Source: Candidatus Thorarchaeota archaeon
GTDB taxonomy: Archaea > Asgardarchaeota > Thorarchaeia > Thorarchaeales > Thorarchaeaceae
Direction of reading: 5' to 3'
DNA length: 64,000 nucleotides
Assembly (NCBI GenBank): GCA_011364985.1
Contig: RDOC01000004.1
Span: forward strand, 152,218 to 216,217
Part shown: positions 54,431 to 63,328 of the stretch, piece after piece
How positions within the stretch are numbered: the first letter of the stretch is position 1
Layout: every line of letters starts with the position of its first letter
Program-made: the position numbers and the translations under genes
Notes under the pieces: generated by a model
Seen by the model: only the letters and a program-made list of their open reading frames with translations
The model's database searches: none
What the model was told of the DNA's origin: nothing

Positions 54431-55813
54431 ATGTATCACGATCCCATACATGGCACAGGAAGGGGGTTTGAAACAATAGAAAGTAGGCTGATTCACTGTG
54501 CAGAGGTTCAAAGGCTCCGTCATATTAAGCAGCTTTCAACGGTTTACATTCCATATCCAAATGCGAATCACACCAGATATGAACATGTTTTGGGTACTAC
54601 GCACCTAGTTAAGGTTATTCTAAGAAGGCTGCTTTATCAATCTGGAGAAGGTGTTCAGATAGCACTTCATGATGTGCTTCAGGCATCTGTCGCTGCAATA
54701 CTACATGATATCGGTCATAGCGCACTGGGGCATGGCTTAGAGAAATTTGCTCATCTAATAAAGAATAACAAACTTCGTGATAAAAACGTATCAAAAATGC
54801 TCTTAGAGGGAAAAATAGGAATACAACATCATTCTGTTCCTTGTGCAGCTGACATATTAGAAAGCCTTAAGAAAGACCCTCAGTATGGGGATCTTTTCGA
54901 ACCTAAAGATATTGCTAAAATAATCAACGGATTTCACCATAATCCAAAGAAGCTGTTTATTGCTAATCTAATCTCTGGAGCTATCGATGCAGATAGGATG
55001 GACTACTTACTTCGTGATGCGTATCATACAATTCCTGGTGGTCAGTATGACTTTGGAGGCATAATAGAGAACATGGCCGTCAGGGAGATAAGAGATTCTG
55101 AAGATTGTGTTTTGGCATTTTATGAACGAGGAATTCCTTCATTGGAAAGTCTGGTAACATCTAGAGATTTTATGTATACGCAAGTATATCACAATCGAAT
55201 CAATCGTATATCTCAAGCAATGATTGCACGTGCTCTTTACAAAGAACAGAAGTCATTGGGATCTCCTCTAGAGGACATCTGGCTTAAAACAGACAATGAA
55301 TTGCTAACCGCATTAGCTGAAACCGATGAAAAAGGGATTGCATGTCATATTGCAAGAAAGATCATTGAGTGTCGTCCCTATTATGTAATTCCTGAGCTTT
55401 GTTGGAGGTATGACTATCTGACATCTGATTCACGGAAGGAAATCGCTTTGATGAATCAGAACCCACAAAGATTGCTAGAATTCGAAGAGGAGCTAGCACA
55501 AGCTGTCAGTCTTAAAGATGGTTCAGTGATAGTCGATATTCTTCCTGATCCAAAAACCAGGGAGAGCAGTGCTGTGATCATCCCCACTCAAGAAGGCGAG
55601 CTAGTAGACTTAAAGAAGAAGAGCAAACTGGTAAACTATATGACATCAATGGAATACCTTACTGCAAGATCTGAGATAGTAGTCGGTATTGATATTGATG
55701 ATCTTGATGTGCTTCACTATCTAAGATCGCCCTCTGAAGACGAATCTAAAAGAATCTCCAAAATCCGAAAAGCGATTGAAGCTCGAATTGAGCTTAAGGA
55801 GGTTCTGGATTGA
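54431..55813 (+). CDS. HD-domain dNTP triphosphohydrolase-like protein (SAMHD1/dGTPase family)
   Basis: 460 residues. Family signs are DPIHG, RLIHCAEVQRLRHIKQL, HTRYEHVLGT, the HD pair LHDIGHSALGHGLE and AIDADRMDYLLRDA, the full set of metal-binding residues of the SAMHD1/dGTPase fold. Such enzymes cut dNTPs to nucleosides plus triphosphate; some block phage by starving DNA synthesis. The only ATG is 54431, but the strong AAGGAGGGG at 54396-54404 lies 26 bases earlier, next to an in-frame ACG (54410). The true start may be there. The stop overlaps the next gene's TTG. Confidence 0.85.
   Translation: MYHDPIHGTGRGFETIESRLIHCAEVQRLRHIKQLSTVYIPYPNANHTRYEHVLGTTHLVKVILRRLLYQSGEGVQIALHDVLQASVAAILHDIGHSALGHGLEKFAHLIKNNKLRDKNVSKMLLEGKIGIQHHSVPCAADILESLKKDPQYGDLFEPKDIAKIINGFHHNPKKLFIANLISGAIDADRMDYLLRDAYHTIPGGQYDFGGIIENMAVREIRDSEDCVLAFYERGIPSLESLVTSRDFMYTQVYHNRINRISQAMIARALYKEQKSLGSPLEDIWLKTDNELLTALAETDEKGIACHIARKIIECRPYYVIPELCWRYDYLTSDSRKEIALMNQNPQRLLEFEEELAQAVSLKDGSVIVDILPDPKTRESSAVIIPTQEGELVDLKKKSKLVNYMTSMEYLTARSEIVVGIDIDDLDVLHYLRSPSEDESKRISKIRKAIEARIELKEVLD
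55796..55803 (+). promoter_or_regulatory. Strong ribosome binding site inside the HD gene
   Basis: TTAAGGAGG lies at the 3' end of the HD coding region, six bases before the TTG start of the next gene, which itself overlaps the HD stop (TTGA). Confidence 0.55.
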
Positions 55814-56139
55814 ACAGGTCAGATAATCTAACAAGTATCTGGCTAAGGATAATTCAGAAGGTTCAAGCATCAGATGAAGGAACAACCATGACATCTCTTG
55901 CAAAGGACCTGAAAGTCGATATAGGTCATTTAGACTGGCGCATTAATCATTTAGTCGAATCGGAGATTCTATCGACAAATGGAGAACGTATTTGGCCAAA
56001 TAAGAATCACTTCCTCTACCCGTCCGATGACGAAATCCTGCCGCCTGATCCTCCAATAAACTGGACTGAGCTCATTCTTGGATGGATTCTAGGACAGATA
56101 TCGCTTTACTCAGTCCTTGTTTTCTTCGGAATAGGCTAA
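55810..56139 (+). CDS. Winged-helix protein with C-terminal membrane helix
   Basis: 109 residues. The first 70 form a winged-helix pattern (WLRIIQKVQASDEGTTMTSL, AKDLKVDIGHLDWRINHLVE, then wing SEILSTNGERIW). The end has one membrane helix (LILGWILGQISLYSVLVFF). It may sense the membrane, or act as an effector or lock for the HD enzyme. TTG start after TTAAGGAGG. Coupled to the HD gene. Confidence 0.65.
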   Translation: MNRSDNLTSIWLRIIQKVQASDEGTTMTSLAKDLKVDIGHLDWRINHLVESEILSTNGERIWPNKNHFLYPSDDEILPPDPPINWTELILGWILGQISLYSVLVFFGIG

Positions 56140-56378
56140 TGAATGAATAGGTCCAGCCGTCAGCGCAAAATCTGCACCATACCGCTTATCATTGTGCTCT
56201 CATCCTTCATCCCACCAGTTCTGCCTTAAACAGGTTCTAAGTGGAAGGAACCGACCTAACTAGGACCAATACCCAGCACAGAAGATAGGAAAACTAATGT
56301 ACAAACACATCCTGCAGCAACCGAAACTGTGGTCTATCATAAAGAAGGGCTTTTGCTGATAAGGAGCTTAGATAATCC
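56140..56378. other. Gene-free spacer after the HD operon
   Basis: No ORF or repeat stands out. AT-rich, with degraded-looking sequence that leads into the STAND-like remnant. Confidence 0.4.
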
Positions 56379-57489
56379 ATGTCAGATATGACTCAGTACT
56401 TTATCGGGCGTATCGACGTCATCAAGCGCATCTTAGATAGGCTTGAAACCTGTGATAGTCCAGAAAACGAATCTTTGGTAATGAGACTCTGTGGTATTGG
56501 AGGGATTGATAAAACTGCCATTCTGAAGTAGATAAAACGGATATGCGAATTTTAATCTCTAGTTGATTTCAAAGACTACAATAACCTCTATTCAAGATTC
56601 GATACACTAACAAAAGGATTTAACGAGAAAGGAATTTCAAGCAGTCCAATACGTTAGAAAAGCGATTTGCCTTTGCAATTGTGAAAGAGCATTTATCAAG
56701 TTGTGATATGGTTGTTATTCAAGAAGGATACTCATGAAATATTACCGAAAACCATCGCGCTATCACGTTGGCAAAAGGTATGTATCATGTCTTACAAAGT
56801 GGGGGCTTGAAATCGATGAAAACTCTGAAGGCCTTGTTCAAGCATACTTAGGGGATCTAGGACGTATTCCATACAATGAGCAGCTATATTGGAGTATATT
56901 CAATGTTGCCCCTCAAGGAGGGACAGCATGAGAGAGATTTCAGCGAAACTTCCTCAAATGACCTTGTAGAACTGATTGATGATCCTGTGTATCAATTCAA
57001 GAAACACTTCGAAATCATTCAAGATGCATCGATGAAGAAGTACGTGAACCTGTCTTCTTGTACTAAGGGTGACGCTCATAGGTACTCCTCTCTGCGAATG
57101 CCCTTAATGAAGAATGGAATGAGTTTGAAGAGCAAATACAGTCTCTTGCAATAATGACTTCAGACTCATTAAACGTAGCTCTACTGAAGCGTCTGATTGG
57201 AACATCAGTTCAGGGACTGAATGATATGAAATCCATCAAGTTGTTGGAGATGTATTTAGACTCGCAATCCATTGATAAGGCTGATACTCAAGATATTTTA
57301 CAGGGGCTCAGGATGGTTCAAGACCTATGGTCCAGCAGCACGACTCATTGCAAGGGAAGTAGGTTCGCTAGTGTGTTGAAGAAATACAACTTAGACACTC
57401 TATCAAGGTTGGATATTGTCAAGAACGTATTCTTTGAGCTGACCAAATCCATTACCAGGCTCCAATTCATAATTTGGATGCAGAGATGA
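56379..57489 (+). pseudogene. Broken STAND-type NTPase-like gene and associated ORF remains
   Basis: A start at 56379 opens with YFIGRIDVIKRILDRLETC and the P-loop-like CGIGGIDKTAIL, which matches STAND/NB-ARC Walker A (GIGGIGKT) except for a Gly-to-Asp change. It stops after 50 codons. Further pieces in changing frames follow: YYRKPSRYHVGKRYVSC, then LVQAYLGDLGRIPYNEQLYW, and from 57154 a helical segment (LLKRLIGTSVQGLNDMK). These read as one decayed protein of several hundred residues. STAND NTPases often act in immunity. Confidence 0.5.
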
Positions 57490-57755
57490 TAATTCCAGAG
57501 TTGAATCAGAATCTAAGTGGCGAAAACGCATATGTTTCGCAGAGTTTGGCATCATCCTGCTCATCAACATACTCTCATCCAGTAATAGCTCCAATCCTAT
57601 TTCACGTAGACCGAGAGTGAGTGAGCATTTGATTTACCTCTGCAGTAACGAATCAAAATGTAATGGTAAACTGAGGTTTAACATCTTGAAAAGGCTGACG
57701 ATGAATAATCTGGTCTTTCCTTGAGGGATGAATAAATTCAACCCTAATAGAAGCG

Positions 57756-57763
57756 CTTAAAGG
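57756..57763 (+). promoter_or_regulatory. TATA-like box of tRNA-Arg(CCG)
   Basis: The same GCTTAAAGGCGAAAC block as at the other tRNA-Arg, 31 bases upstream of the tRNA. Confidence 0.5.
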
Positions 57764-57785
57764 CGAAACGGGAAGGGGTGCGACT

Positions 57786-57860
57786 GGGCGTGTAGTCTAG
57801 CATGGATAAGGCGCTTGCCTCCGGAGCAAGATTCCTCAGGTTCAAATCCTGACACGCCCG
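57786..57860 (+). tRNA. tRNA-Arg, anticodon CCG
   Basis: 75 bases with acceptor GGGCGTG/CACGCCC, anticodon stem CTTGC/GCAAG with loop CTCCGGA (anticodon CCG, reading CGG). CCA is encoded after G. Identical to the copy at 48631 except in the anticodon first base and about three D-loop bases; the flanks match too. The pair arose by duplication. Confidence 0.95.
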
Positions 57861-58012
57861 CCAATTCTTTCTTGTATGGTAGTCAAGAGACTTAATCCAG
57901 ATGTGATGATGAATCGAGGTCTGTTAGTATACTAGCTGTTGGATATATCGATCTTCTAAACATCCGGTTGTGGTGTGATTCACTCATCATGACTTGTAAG
58001 AAACAGGTTATA

Positions 58013-58525
58013 TCAAGAAACGATCTTTGAATGATGTTCAAGCCACCAAGCGCCACGTTTTCCCTTCGAAAAGCCCTTCTCGTACTTCAGGACCTCGACC
58101 CCAATGAGGTTCTTTGCTCGCTCATTCAGTTTTGCAATTCGGTCTAGGATTGTTCTTCGATTTGAGGACAAGTCCTTTGCTAGTTCGGGAGTCGTTGCGC
58201 CGTCATTCTTGAGGAAGTACTCGAGTATGCTGCGGTCCAGTTGGTCCCGACAAATCTGTGTCTTGGCCACGGTGTTTAACTCGTCAAGAAAAACACTAGT
58301 AGATTGTATATTCTCCAGATGAGCAACTCGTTCCTTCAACTCATTCACATCTTCAATTAGCTCCATGATGAAGGGAGGTAGTTCTTGATCGAGTCGCCAA
58401 AGAACAGACTCCTCGATGAAATGCTGGCGCCCTCGTTCACCAGCAAGCTTGTCGATTCGCTCAAGCAGGTCAGGTTCCAATCGGAGACGAATGCTAACAG
58501 ACCTCTTTTTCGAAGATGGCGACAT
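58013..58525 (-). CDS. Ribbon-helix-helix plus winged-helix regulator
   Basis: The N-terminal RHH motif SVSIRLRLEPDLLERIDKLA supplies DNA binding and dimerisation. A coiled coil follows (IEDVNELKERVAHLE), then a winged helix RSILEYFLKNDGATTPELAK and SSNRRTILDRIAKL. Two DNA-binding modules in one chain suit a repressor with two operators. ATG at 58525 is preceded by AGGGTG; the longer TTG start at 58558 is less likely. It sits just outside the island. Confidence 0.78.
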   Translation of the reverse strand: MSPSSKKRSVSIRLRLEPDLLERIDKLAGERGRQHFIEESVLWRLDQELPPFIMELIEDVNELKERVAHLENIQSTSVFLDELNTVAKTQICRDQLDRSILEYFLKNDGATTPELAKDLSSNRRTILDRIAKLNERAKNLIGVEVLKYEKGFSKGKRGAWWLEHHSKIVS

Positions 58526-58660
58526 TCTAGAGAACACCCTATTTCCAAAATGCAGCAACCTTCGACAAAAAGCCTTCTATTCACAGAAACTTCTGCATCC
58601 GACACAGTTATAACAATACTCACTAGGAGGTCGCAGAAAATACGCCACGGTGGCTCTCAA

Positions 58661-59020
58661 ATGGTTAACAAAGAGAAGGCTCTGAAACGGGAATTGATCC
58701 GACTGAGGAAGACGCAGAATCCCCAACAGATCGATTACAGAAGAATGAGGAAGTTGCGCAAGGCCCGAACAGAGTACTGGGCGCTGAAGACCATCCCCGG
58801 TGCAGTGAAAAAAGCAGCTGCTAAGCCCGAGAAGAAGGTCAAGAAGAAAAAGGAAAAAGAGCCAGAGCTAGAAATAGTTGAAAATGAGGAAGGGAGCGAA
58901 CCGGAGTTCGAAGTAATCGAAGATGAGACCGAGGTGTCCGACGAGGACCTAGAGATTGATGAGGAACTCGAAAAGCTCTATGCTGATGATGATGAGCCTG
59001 AAGACGAGGAAGAAGAGTAG
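58661..59020 (+). CDS. Small charged protein, basic head and acidic tail
   Basis: 119 residues. Residues 1-65 are strongly basic (KRELIRLRKTQNPQQIDYRR), 70-119 are strongly acidic (EEGSEPEFEVIEDETE, DDDEPEDEEEE). This polarity is typical of nucleic-acid or ribosome-associated or chaperone-like tails; the head could bind RNA or DNA. A longer open frame begins at 58385 but overlaps the RHH gene and lacks support. No family match. Confidence 0.6.
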   Translation: MVNKEKALKRELIRLRKTQNPQQIDYRRMRKLRKARTEYWALKTIPGAVKKAAAKPEKKVKKKKEKEPELEIVENEEGSEPEFEVIEDETEVSDEDLEIDEELEKLYADDDEPEDEEEE

Positions 59021-59094
59021 GCCAAGTCTATGGGAAAGAATAAGACGAACCTTGCTTCTTCAATCTCACCATCAGAGATTCTTTGGTGAGAATA

Positions 59095-59907
59095 ATGGTC
59101 ACACTACTGACAATGATAAAATACCTTGAAGAAATCTCTCCTTCAAGATTCACCTTTGCAGGAATGGACACTAAGGTTGAGATTGGACCACAGACCGAGG
59201 CTATACAGGAAAAGACAACGGTGAATCGAGTCATTGTCGCAACCTATCCCTCAGGGAAAGTTGTCACAAAAGCCTCTCAAGAAAAGGCTAACCTTCTCAT
59301 CAGTCACAGGCCACTTTTTCCATTTGCCCTTGACAGAATCTATGGATTGGATCTGATTAGAGTCAGACTGCTTACAAAGAACTACATCTCCTCGCTATCC
59401 CTCGGGACCTCGTGGATTGCAGCAAGGGATGGAATTGTAGACGCCCTATCAGAGACTCTTGGGTTCACTCGCGTAAGTGAGTTTATGATTGCAGGAGACT
59501 ATAATGACCTTGTACCGGCTGGCCGCGTTTGTCAGTATCCCGGACTAATGAACCATTCAAAACTCGCTAACTATGTGGCAGCCAAGCTTTCCTTGGATAC
59601 AGTCCTCTTCACTGGAGACCTTGATGAGGAAGTTGGAAACACACTCCTGCTTCCTGGACACTATGTCGATATGCCCGAGGTGGTAATGGCGAAGAAGCAG
59701 GACATTCGGACCCTGATTACAGGAGAACTTTCCCCAGAAGTCAGATTAATGGCTGCTGAAGACGGAATGAACGTTCTTGAGTTAGGGCAGTTTGCAGGAG
59801 AAGAACCAGGAATGAAACGACTCAGACATCAGATTAGCCTTGAGTTCCCTGAGCTGCGAGTTGAGTTTACCGAGTCTGCACCCTTGTCCAAGAGCCTTTC
59901 TTGCTAA
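59095..59907 (+). CDS. NIF3-family protein with altered metal site
   Basis: NIF3 proteins are hexamers with a dimetal centre. Here the first site reads LISHRPLFPFA, where the family normally has HHP; the second, GTSWIAARDG, lacks the expected HT-x-x-D; the last, ELGQFAGEEPG, has Gln in place of His. The fold motifs are otherwise in place (AGMDTKVEIG, TLITGELS). The start is ATG 59095 after GGTGAG. Probably kept for another role or a different metal. Confidence 0.7.
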   Translation: MVTLLTMIKYLEEISPSRFTFAGMDTKVEIGPQTEAIQEKTTVNRVIVATYPSGKVVTKASQEKANLLISHRPLFPFALDRIYGLDLIRVRLLTKNYISSLSLGTSWIAARDGIVDALSETLGFTRVSEFMIAGDYNDLVPAGRVCQYPGLMNHSKLANYVAAKLSLDTVLFTGDLDEEVGNTLLLPGHYVDMPEVVMAKKQDIRTLITGELSPEVRLMAAEDGMNVLELGQFAGEEPGMKRLRHQISLEFPELRVEFTESAPLSKSLSC

Positions 59908-59914
59908 TATGGAG

Positions 59915-60805
59915 CTATGCATAATTGGGTCTTCGAATAACAACAACATTCCGATTTAAATCGGCTCCAACGTGTCGAGACACAGGTGGACACTTCGTTC
60001 TCAGAATATGAACGACAGGGCAACGGGAGTCTATTTCTGTCATCGATTCATAATTTCCCATGCCTTTTGCTACGACAAGGTCTGCCTCAGCCAGAGCATT
60101 CATGAATTCATCTGAGTTTCGCTCAGGGTTTACTCCAATGGCAGGAGCACCGGTATCAATCACTGCGTCTGCGTACTCATGCAATCCGACCTCGTCAGCA
60201 TCCACCATTGTTGCATCGTTGAGAACTGGGCCGCCTTTCACAACAGCAACTACTCTGGCGCCCAGATTGCGTATTTCTGATATCAGAATCATATCCAAGA
60301 CAACTTCACCCGCATTGTCCATAAGATAGAGCACTTCGGATGCATTTCGGCAGAGATCTCGAAATTCATCCACTTGGTCAATTCCTAGATCGGCCTCCAC
60401 TTTGTTTATGATGGATCTAAGCTCATTTAGGCTGAAGTCACGACCTGAGACATCGAACTCGATAGCATTGGCTGCCGCGGCAATCAATGCAGCTCTTCTG
60501 AATCTGCCCTCAGGCGTTCGAACCTCATCGATCAAGTCTGTTAGTTCCTTGAGTATTCCAAGAGCCATTATGTTTGATTCATGCTTGAGCTCTTCGTAGG
60601 GGTCTCGGCCCGTCATCCGTTGTACAAGCAAGTCTCTATCTGTGCCAATGTGACTAGGAACCGATTCATTGGTGAAGTTCTTGGACAAGAAATCAAGCAT
60701 TTCAGAAACGACCTTCATCTGGAGATCCTTGTCATCTGTTGCTAGTTTAACCTGGTTTATTGCACGCTCAAGAAGACAGTGTGCACAATGGAGTGTGACC
60801 TTCAA
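59915..60805 (-). CDS. DUF89/ARMT1-like protein (damage-control phosphatase family)
   Basis: 296 residues. The family active-site region LMDNAGEVVLDMILISEI is complete, as are VVAVVKGGPVLNDATMVDA and VVAKGMGNYESM with the acidic metal ligands. An N-terminal HCAHCLLERA gives the archaeal CxxC. DUF89 enzymes are metal-dependent phosphatases that remove damaged sugar or coenzyme phosphates; human ARMT1 methylates or dephosphorylates. The substrate here is unknown. ATG start, convergent with the NIF3 gene. Confidence 0.9.
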   Translation of the reverse strand: MKVTLHCAHCLLERAINQVKLATDDKDLQMKVVSEMLDFLSKNFTNESVPSHIGTDRDLLVQRMTGRDPYEELKHESNIMALGILKELTDLIDEVRTPEGRFRRAALIAAAANAIEFDVSGRDFSLNELRSIINKVEADLGIDQVDEFRDLCRNASEVLYLMDNAGEVVLDMILISEIRNLGARVVAVVKGGPVLNDATMVDADEVGLHEYADAVIDTGAPAIGVNPERNSDEFMNALAEADLVVAKGMGNYESMTEIDSRCPVVHILRTKCPPVSRHVGADLNRNVVVIRRPNYA

Positions 60806-60860
60806 TGTAGCTCGCCTAATTCCGCCGGGCAGTTGTTGGTGTTAAAGCATACGGAAGATG

Positions 60861-61544
60861 CTATTTCCGAATGGGGTCTGCAAGATCTCGTAGGATAGCC
60901 TCTGGTTTATCAGATTTGGCCACTGCTGAAGCGAGCAGTACACCTTGTGATCCTAGTTCTATGGCAGCCTTCACGTCTTCCCCGGTACTAATGCCTGCTC
61001 CACAAAGAATCACTACATCCTTGTTTACTGCACGTATCTTATCAACCGTACCAGTGATGATCTCAGGCTGACTCTGAGAGACTGAGATACCGGACCCGAT
61101 TAACTCAGGGGGCTCTACTGCCACCGCGGATGGATTGAGCGATGCAGCAGCAACGCTCACAAGGGGATTGTTTGTACAAACGATTGTGTATAGTCCAAGC
61201 TTCTCAGCCTTTCTAAGTGACATCTCAATATCTGCCAATTGCATTCGGTTCTCTGAGTGGTTCAGAAGAGTTCCCGAGCACCCTGCCTCAACAAGTGCTT
61301 CACCAAGGACATGACCCGTGAAGCGTCCTGGTTCTCCTGAATCCATATGCTGCGAGAATACCGGAATATCTACAGCTTTGCTCACACGATAGACGTCAGC
61401 AATCTGCGGAGCAACGACGACTGAAAAATCATACTCATTGGCGACTTTCTCACAAGCTTGAGCAAGAAGTACAGCTTTCTCACCTGTTGCTTGTGGATAC
61501 GTTTTGAAGTTCACTGCAATAACTGGCAGACTTATCTTATCCAT
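60861..61544 (-). CDS. tpiA: Triosephosphate isomerase
   Basis: Glycolytic and gluconeogenic enzyme. Catalytic residues are visible: Lys in AVNFKTYP, His in TLLNHSENR, Glu in VAVEPPELIG, and the phosphate-binding loop ILCGAGIST with GVLLASAVAKS. The archaeal type is tetrameric and short, here about 227 residues from the ATG at 61544; a GTG at 61574 would add ten residues. The start at 61544 gives MDKISLPVIAVN. Confidence 0.95.
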   Translation of the reverse strand: MDKISLPVIAVNFKTYPQATGEKAVLLAQACEKVANEYDFSVVVAPQIADVYRVSKAVDIPVFSQHMDSGEPGRFTGHVLGEALVEAGCSGTLLNHSENRMQLADIEMSLRKAEKLGLYTIVCTNNPLVSVAAASLNPSAVAVEPPELIGSGISVSQSQPEIITGTVDKIRAVNKDVVILCGAGISTGEDVKAAIELGSQGVLLASAVAKSDKPEAILRDLADPIRK

Positions 61545-61639
61545 TGTGCTTATTCCCACCAAGCTGCAATTCACTGCAGCATCGGCTGAAGTAGCCGAGA
61601 GCCTGCTAATAAGTTGCTATGATGGTGCATCTTGTATAT

Positions 61640-62248
61640 TCAGCGGATCTGTCCGACCAAGAGCTTGAGTAGCGGAACCCGAGCATATCCCCTTCGGTTA
61701 AGACCACCGATATCTTTTCGGAGTTCTATTTTCACGAACTTGCCTCCATCAGGATTCTTGTGATACTTCATGTAGATGTTCGCAAATTCATCGAATGTTG
61801 AGGCACTGAGTAGTTCTGAAACGACATCATTGGAAATCCGGATGAATGCATCTTCGTTGGGAGCAGTCCCAGTACCAAAGACAACGTCACCAAGAGCTTG
61901 TTTCTTAACGTTGAATCGCTCACCCATTGCCATGAATTCAAGAACGAACTCGTCGGTGCCTTCGATACTCCCTGAGATTGTGGGATCATGGAACATGAAT
62001 CTGAGCCGCTCGGTTAATTCAGCGTGATAAGGTATCGTAGAACCACGAGCAGCAGAGGCTTGTTTGACCACAGTCACGGCTTCCTCGGCATGCTCTTGGA
62101 CGTCTGACTCGGCTGCCGATTCCGAAGAATCCTCTTCTTCGACGGCTGGCGCTGATTCTGCCTCAGCTACATCTTCTTGCTCTGTCTCTTCGGTCTCATC
62201 TAGTTTATCTTCATCTTCCTTCCCAAAGAATTTCCTTATCTTTTCCAT
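61640..62248 (-). CDS. Acidic-tail protein with SCP2-like domain
   Basis: 202 residues. The first 70 are acidic and probably disordered (ETEETEQEDVAEAESAP). The rest shows a mixed alpha/beta domain: LTERLRFMFHDPTISGSI, EFVLEFMAMGERFNVKK, DAFIRISNDVVSELL, FDEFANIYMKYH. The strand-helix order and the substrate-cleft-like face suit an SCP2 (sterol-carrier) fold, known for lipid binding, but the match is by eye. The ATG follows a weak site. Separate from tpiA by 65 bases. Confidence 0.6.
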   Translation of the reverse strand: MEKIRKFFGKEDEDKLDETEETEQEDVAEAESAPAVEEEDSSESAAESDVQEHAEEAVTVVKQASAARGSTIPYHAELTERLRFMFHDPTISGSIEGTDEFVLEFMAMGERFNVKKQALGDVVFGTGTAPNEDAFIRISNDVVSELLSASTFDEFANIYMKYHKNPDGGKFVKIELRKDIGGLNRRGYARVPLLKLLVGQIR

Positions 62249-62369
62249 TTTGCACGGTCTCCTTGATCACAAATAGGACTTCTTGCCTTAGGTCACACAA
62301 GAACTCATTCAATTGGTCCCATTCATTGCTTGGTTCTCTTCTGCGTGCTTCCAAAAAAAGATAGCTTGA

Positions 62370-62594
62370 TTATACACCCTTGGTAGGTTCAATGGCAGAC
62401 AATTTCAAGTCTTCTAGCTGGGCAATAAGAGGCATTACTTTTGCCTGTCTCTGCCCTCCCCATAATTCGTCAACAAGAAGGTCTCGGATTGCAATCCTAA
62501 TGACTTCTGAACGATTTGGGTATCTGCTCTGTTCAATAAGCTCGTCAAGGCCATCAACATAGGATTCAGGAAGACATATCGTTACAACTTTCAT
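62370..62594 (-). CDS. CopG-type ribbon-helix-helix regulator
   Basis: 74 residues, the RHH fold: strand VVTICLPESYVDGLDELIEQ, then helix RYPNRSEVIRIAIRDLLVDE. It resembles NikR/CopG antitoxin-like N-terminal domains, with only a short C-terminal tail. It likely binds an operator as a dimer. No toxin gene is beside it. Confidence 0.82.
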   Translation of the reverse strand: MKVVTICLPESYVDGLDELIEQSRYPNRSEVIRIAIRDLLVDELWGGQRQAKVMPLIAQLEDLKLSAIEPTKGV

Positions 62595-62689
62595 TGTTGA
62601 CCACTCTGAAACAGAGGAAACGTGCTAATGAAAGCGTGTCATTTCCAGATGTCAATGTAGGTATTATTCACTCTAGGTACGAATTCTGT

Positions 62690-63125
62690 GTGCTCCATTG
62701 ACTTATGGAGCTGGATTGATTTCCCCAGGCTGCTGGCCCACTTCAAGAAGCACACGAGCAGAGGGCGCCTCTCAGGAATGGGAGTCATTTTGATGTATCA
62801 ATCGCAATACCCTTTGCATATCCTTCCGGATAGTGCTCATCTAGGATTTCATAGGTTTGACAAAGCAATTCTTCGCCCTGAATACAAGACTCGCAAGTTC
62901 CACGAGATACATCAGGATCAATCATCGCAGGGGTTCCAATTTCCAAATCATTGAGTGTGCTTTGGCTTGTTTGTGCAACTATGCCGAAATATCGTTACCA
63001 AGATTATATGGCATCTTGAGATTGAAACCCGGAATTCCGGCTCACACGAAAAGGTTGAGATGATTGAGTGTCACCGCCTTGACATCAACAAAGACTCGTT
63101 CTAGCAGAGGCTTCAAGATGTTCAT
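62690..63125 (-). pseudogene. Remnant of zinc-type alcohol dehydrogenase (MDR family)
   Basis: Minus-strand reading from an ATG at 63125 gives RVFVDVKAVTLNHLNLFV, the N-terminal strand of MDR dehydrogenases, then a stop. Other frames continue IPGFNLKMPYNLGNDIS, then GTCESCIQGEELLCQTYEIL, the structural-zinc loop with four cysteines, and DEHYPEGYAKGIAIDTSK. Stop codons and at least one frame change break it, and the Rossmann half is missing. The region is therefore a truncated pseudogene rather than empty spacer. Confidence 0.6.
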
Positions 63126-63328
63126 CTAGCACATTTGAGAACATCAGAAGGTCCATATTCGCCGAAAGCTGCCCTCATGTTGACTCTCGTCGCATACTCG
63201 ACAGCACAGGTCAATGAAGTAAAATGCTGTGAAGTGGCAGTAGTTTCTAGTCTGGATATCATTGTAATCAATACTACTACGAAATCTACTAAAGGTCTGT
63301 GCAGATCTCTGGTGTAAAGGTGAAAAAG

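Noticed and set aside
62688..62954. Plus-strand ORF in the 62.6-63.1 kb gap
   Set aside because: The minus strand carries dehydrogenase motifs here, so this is a shadow frame.
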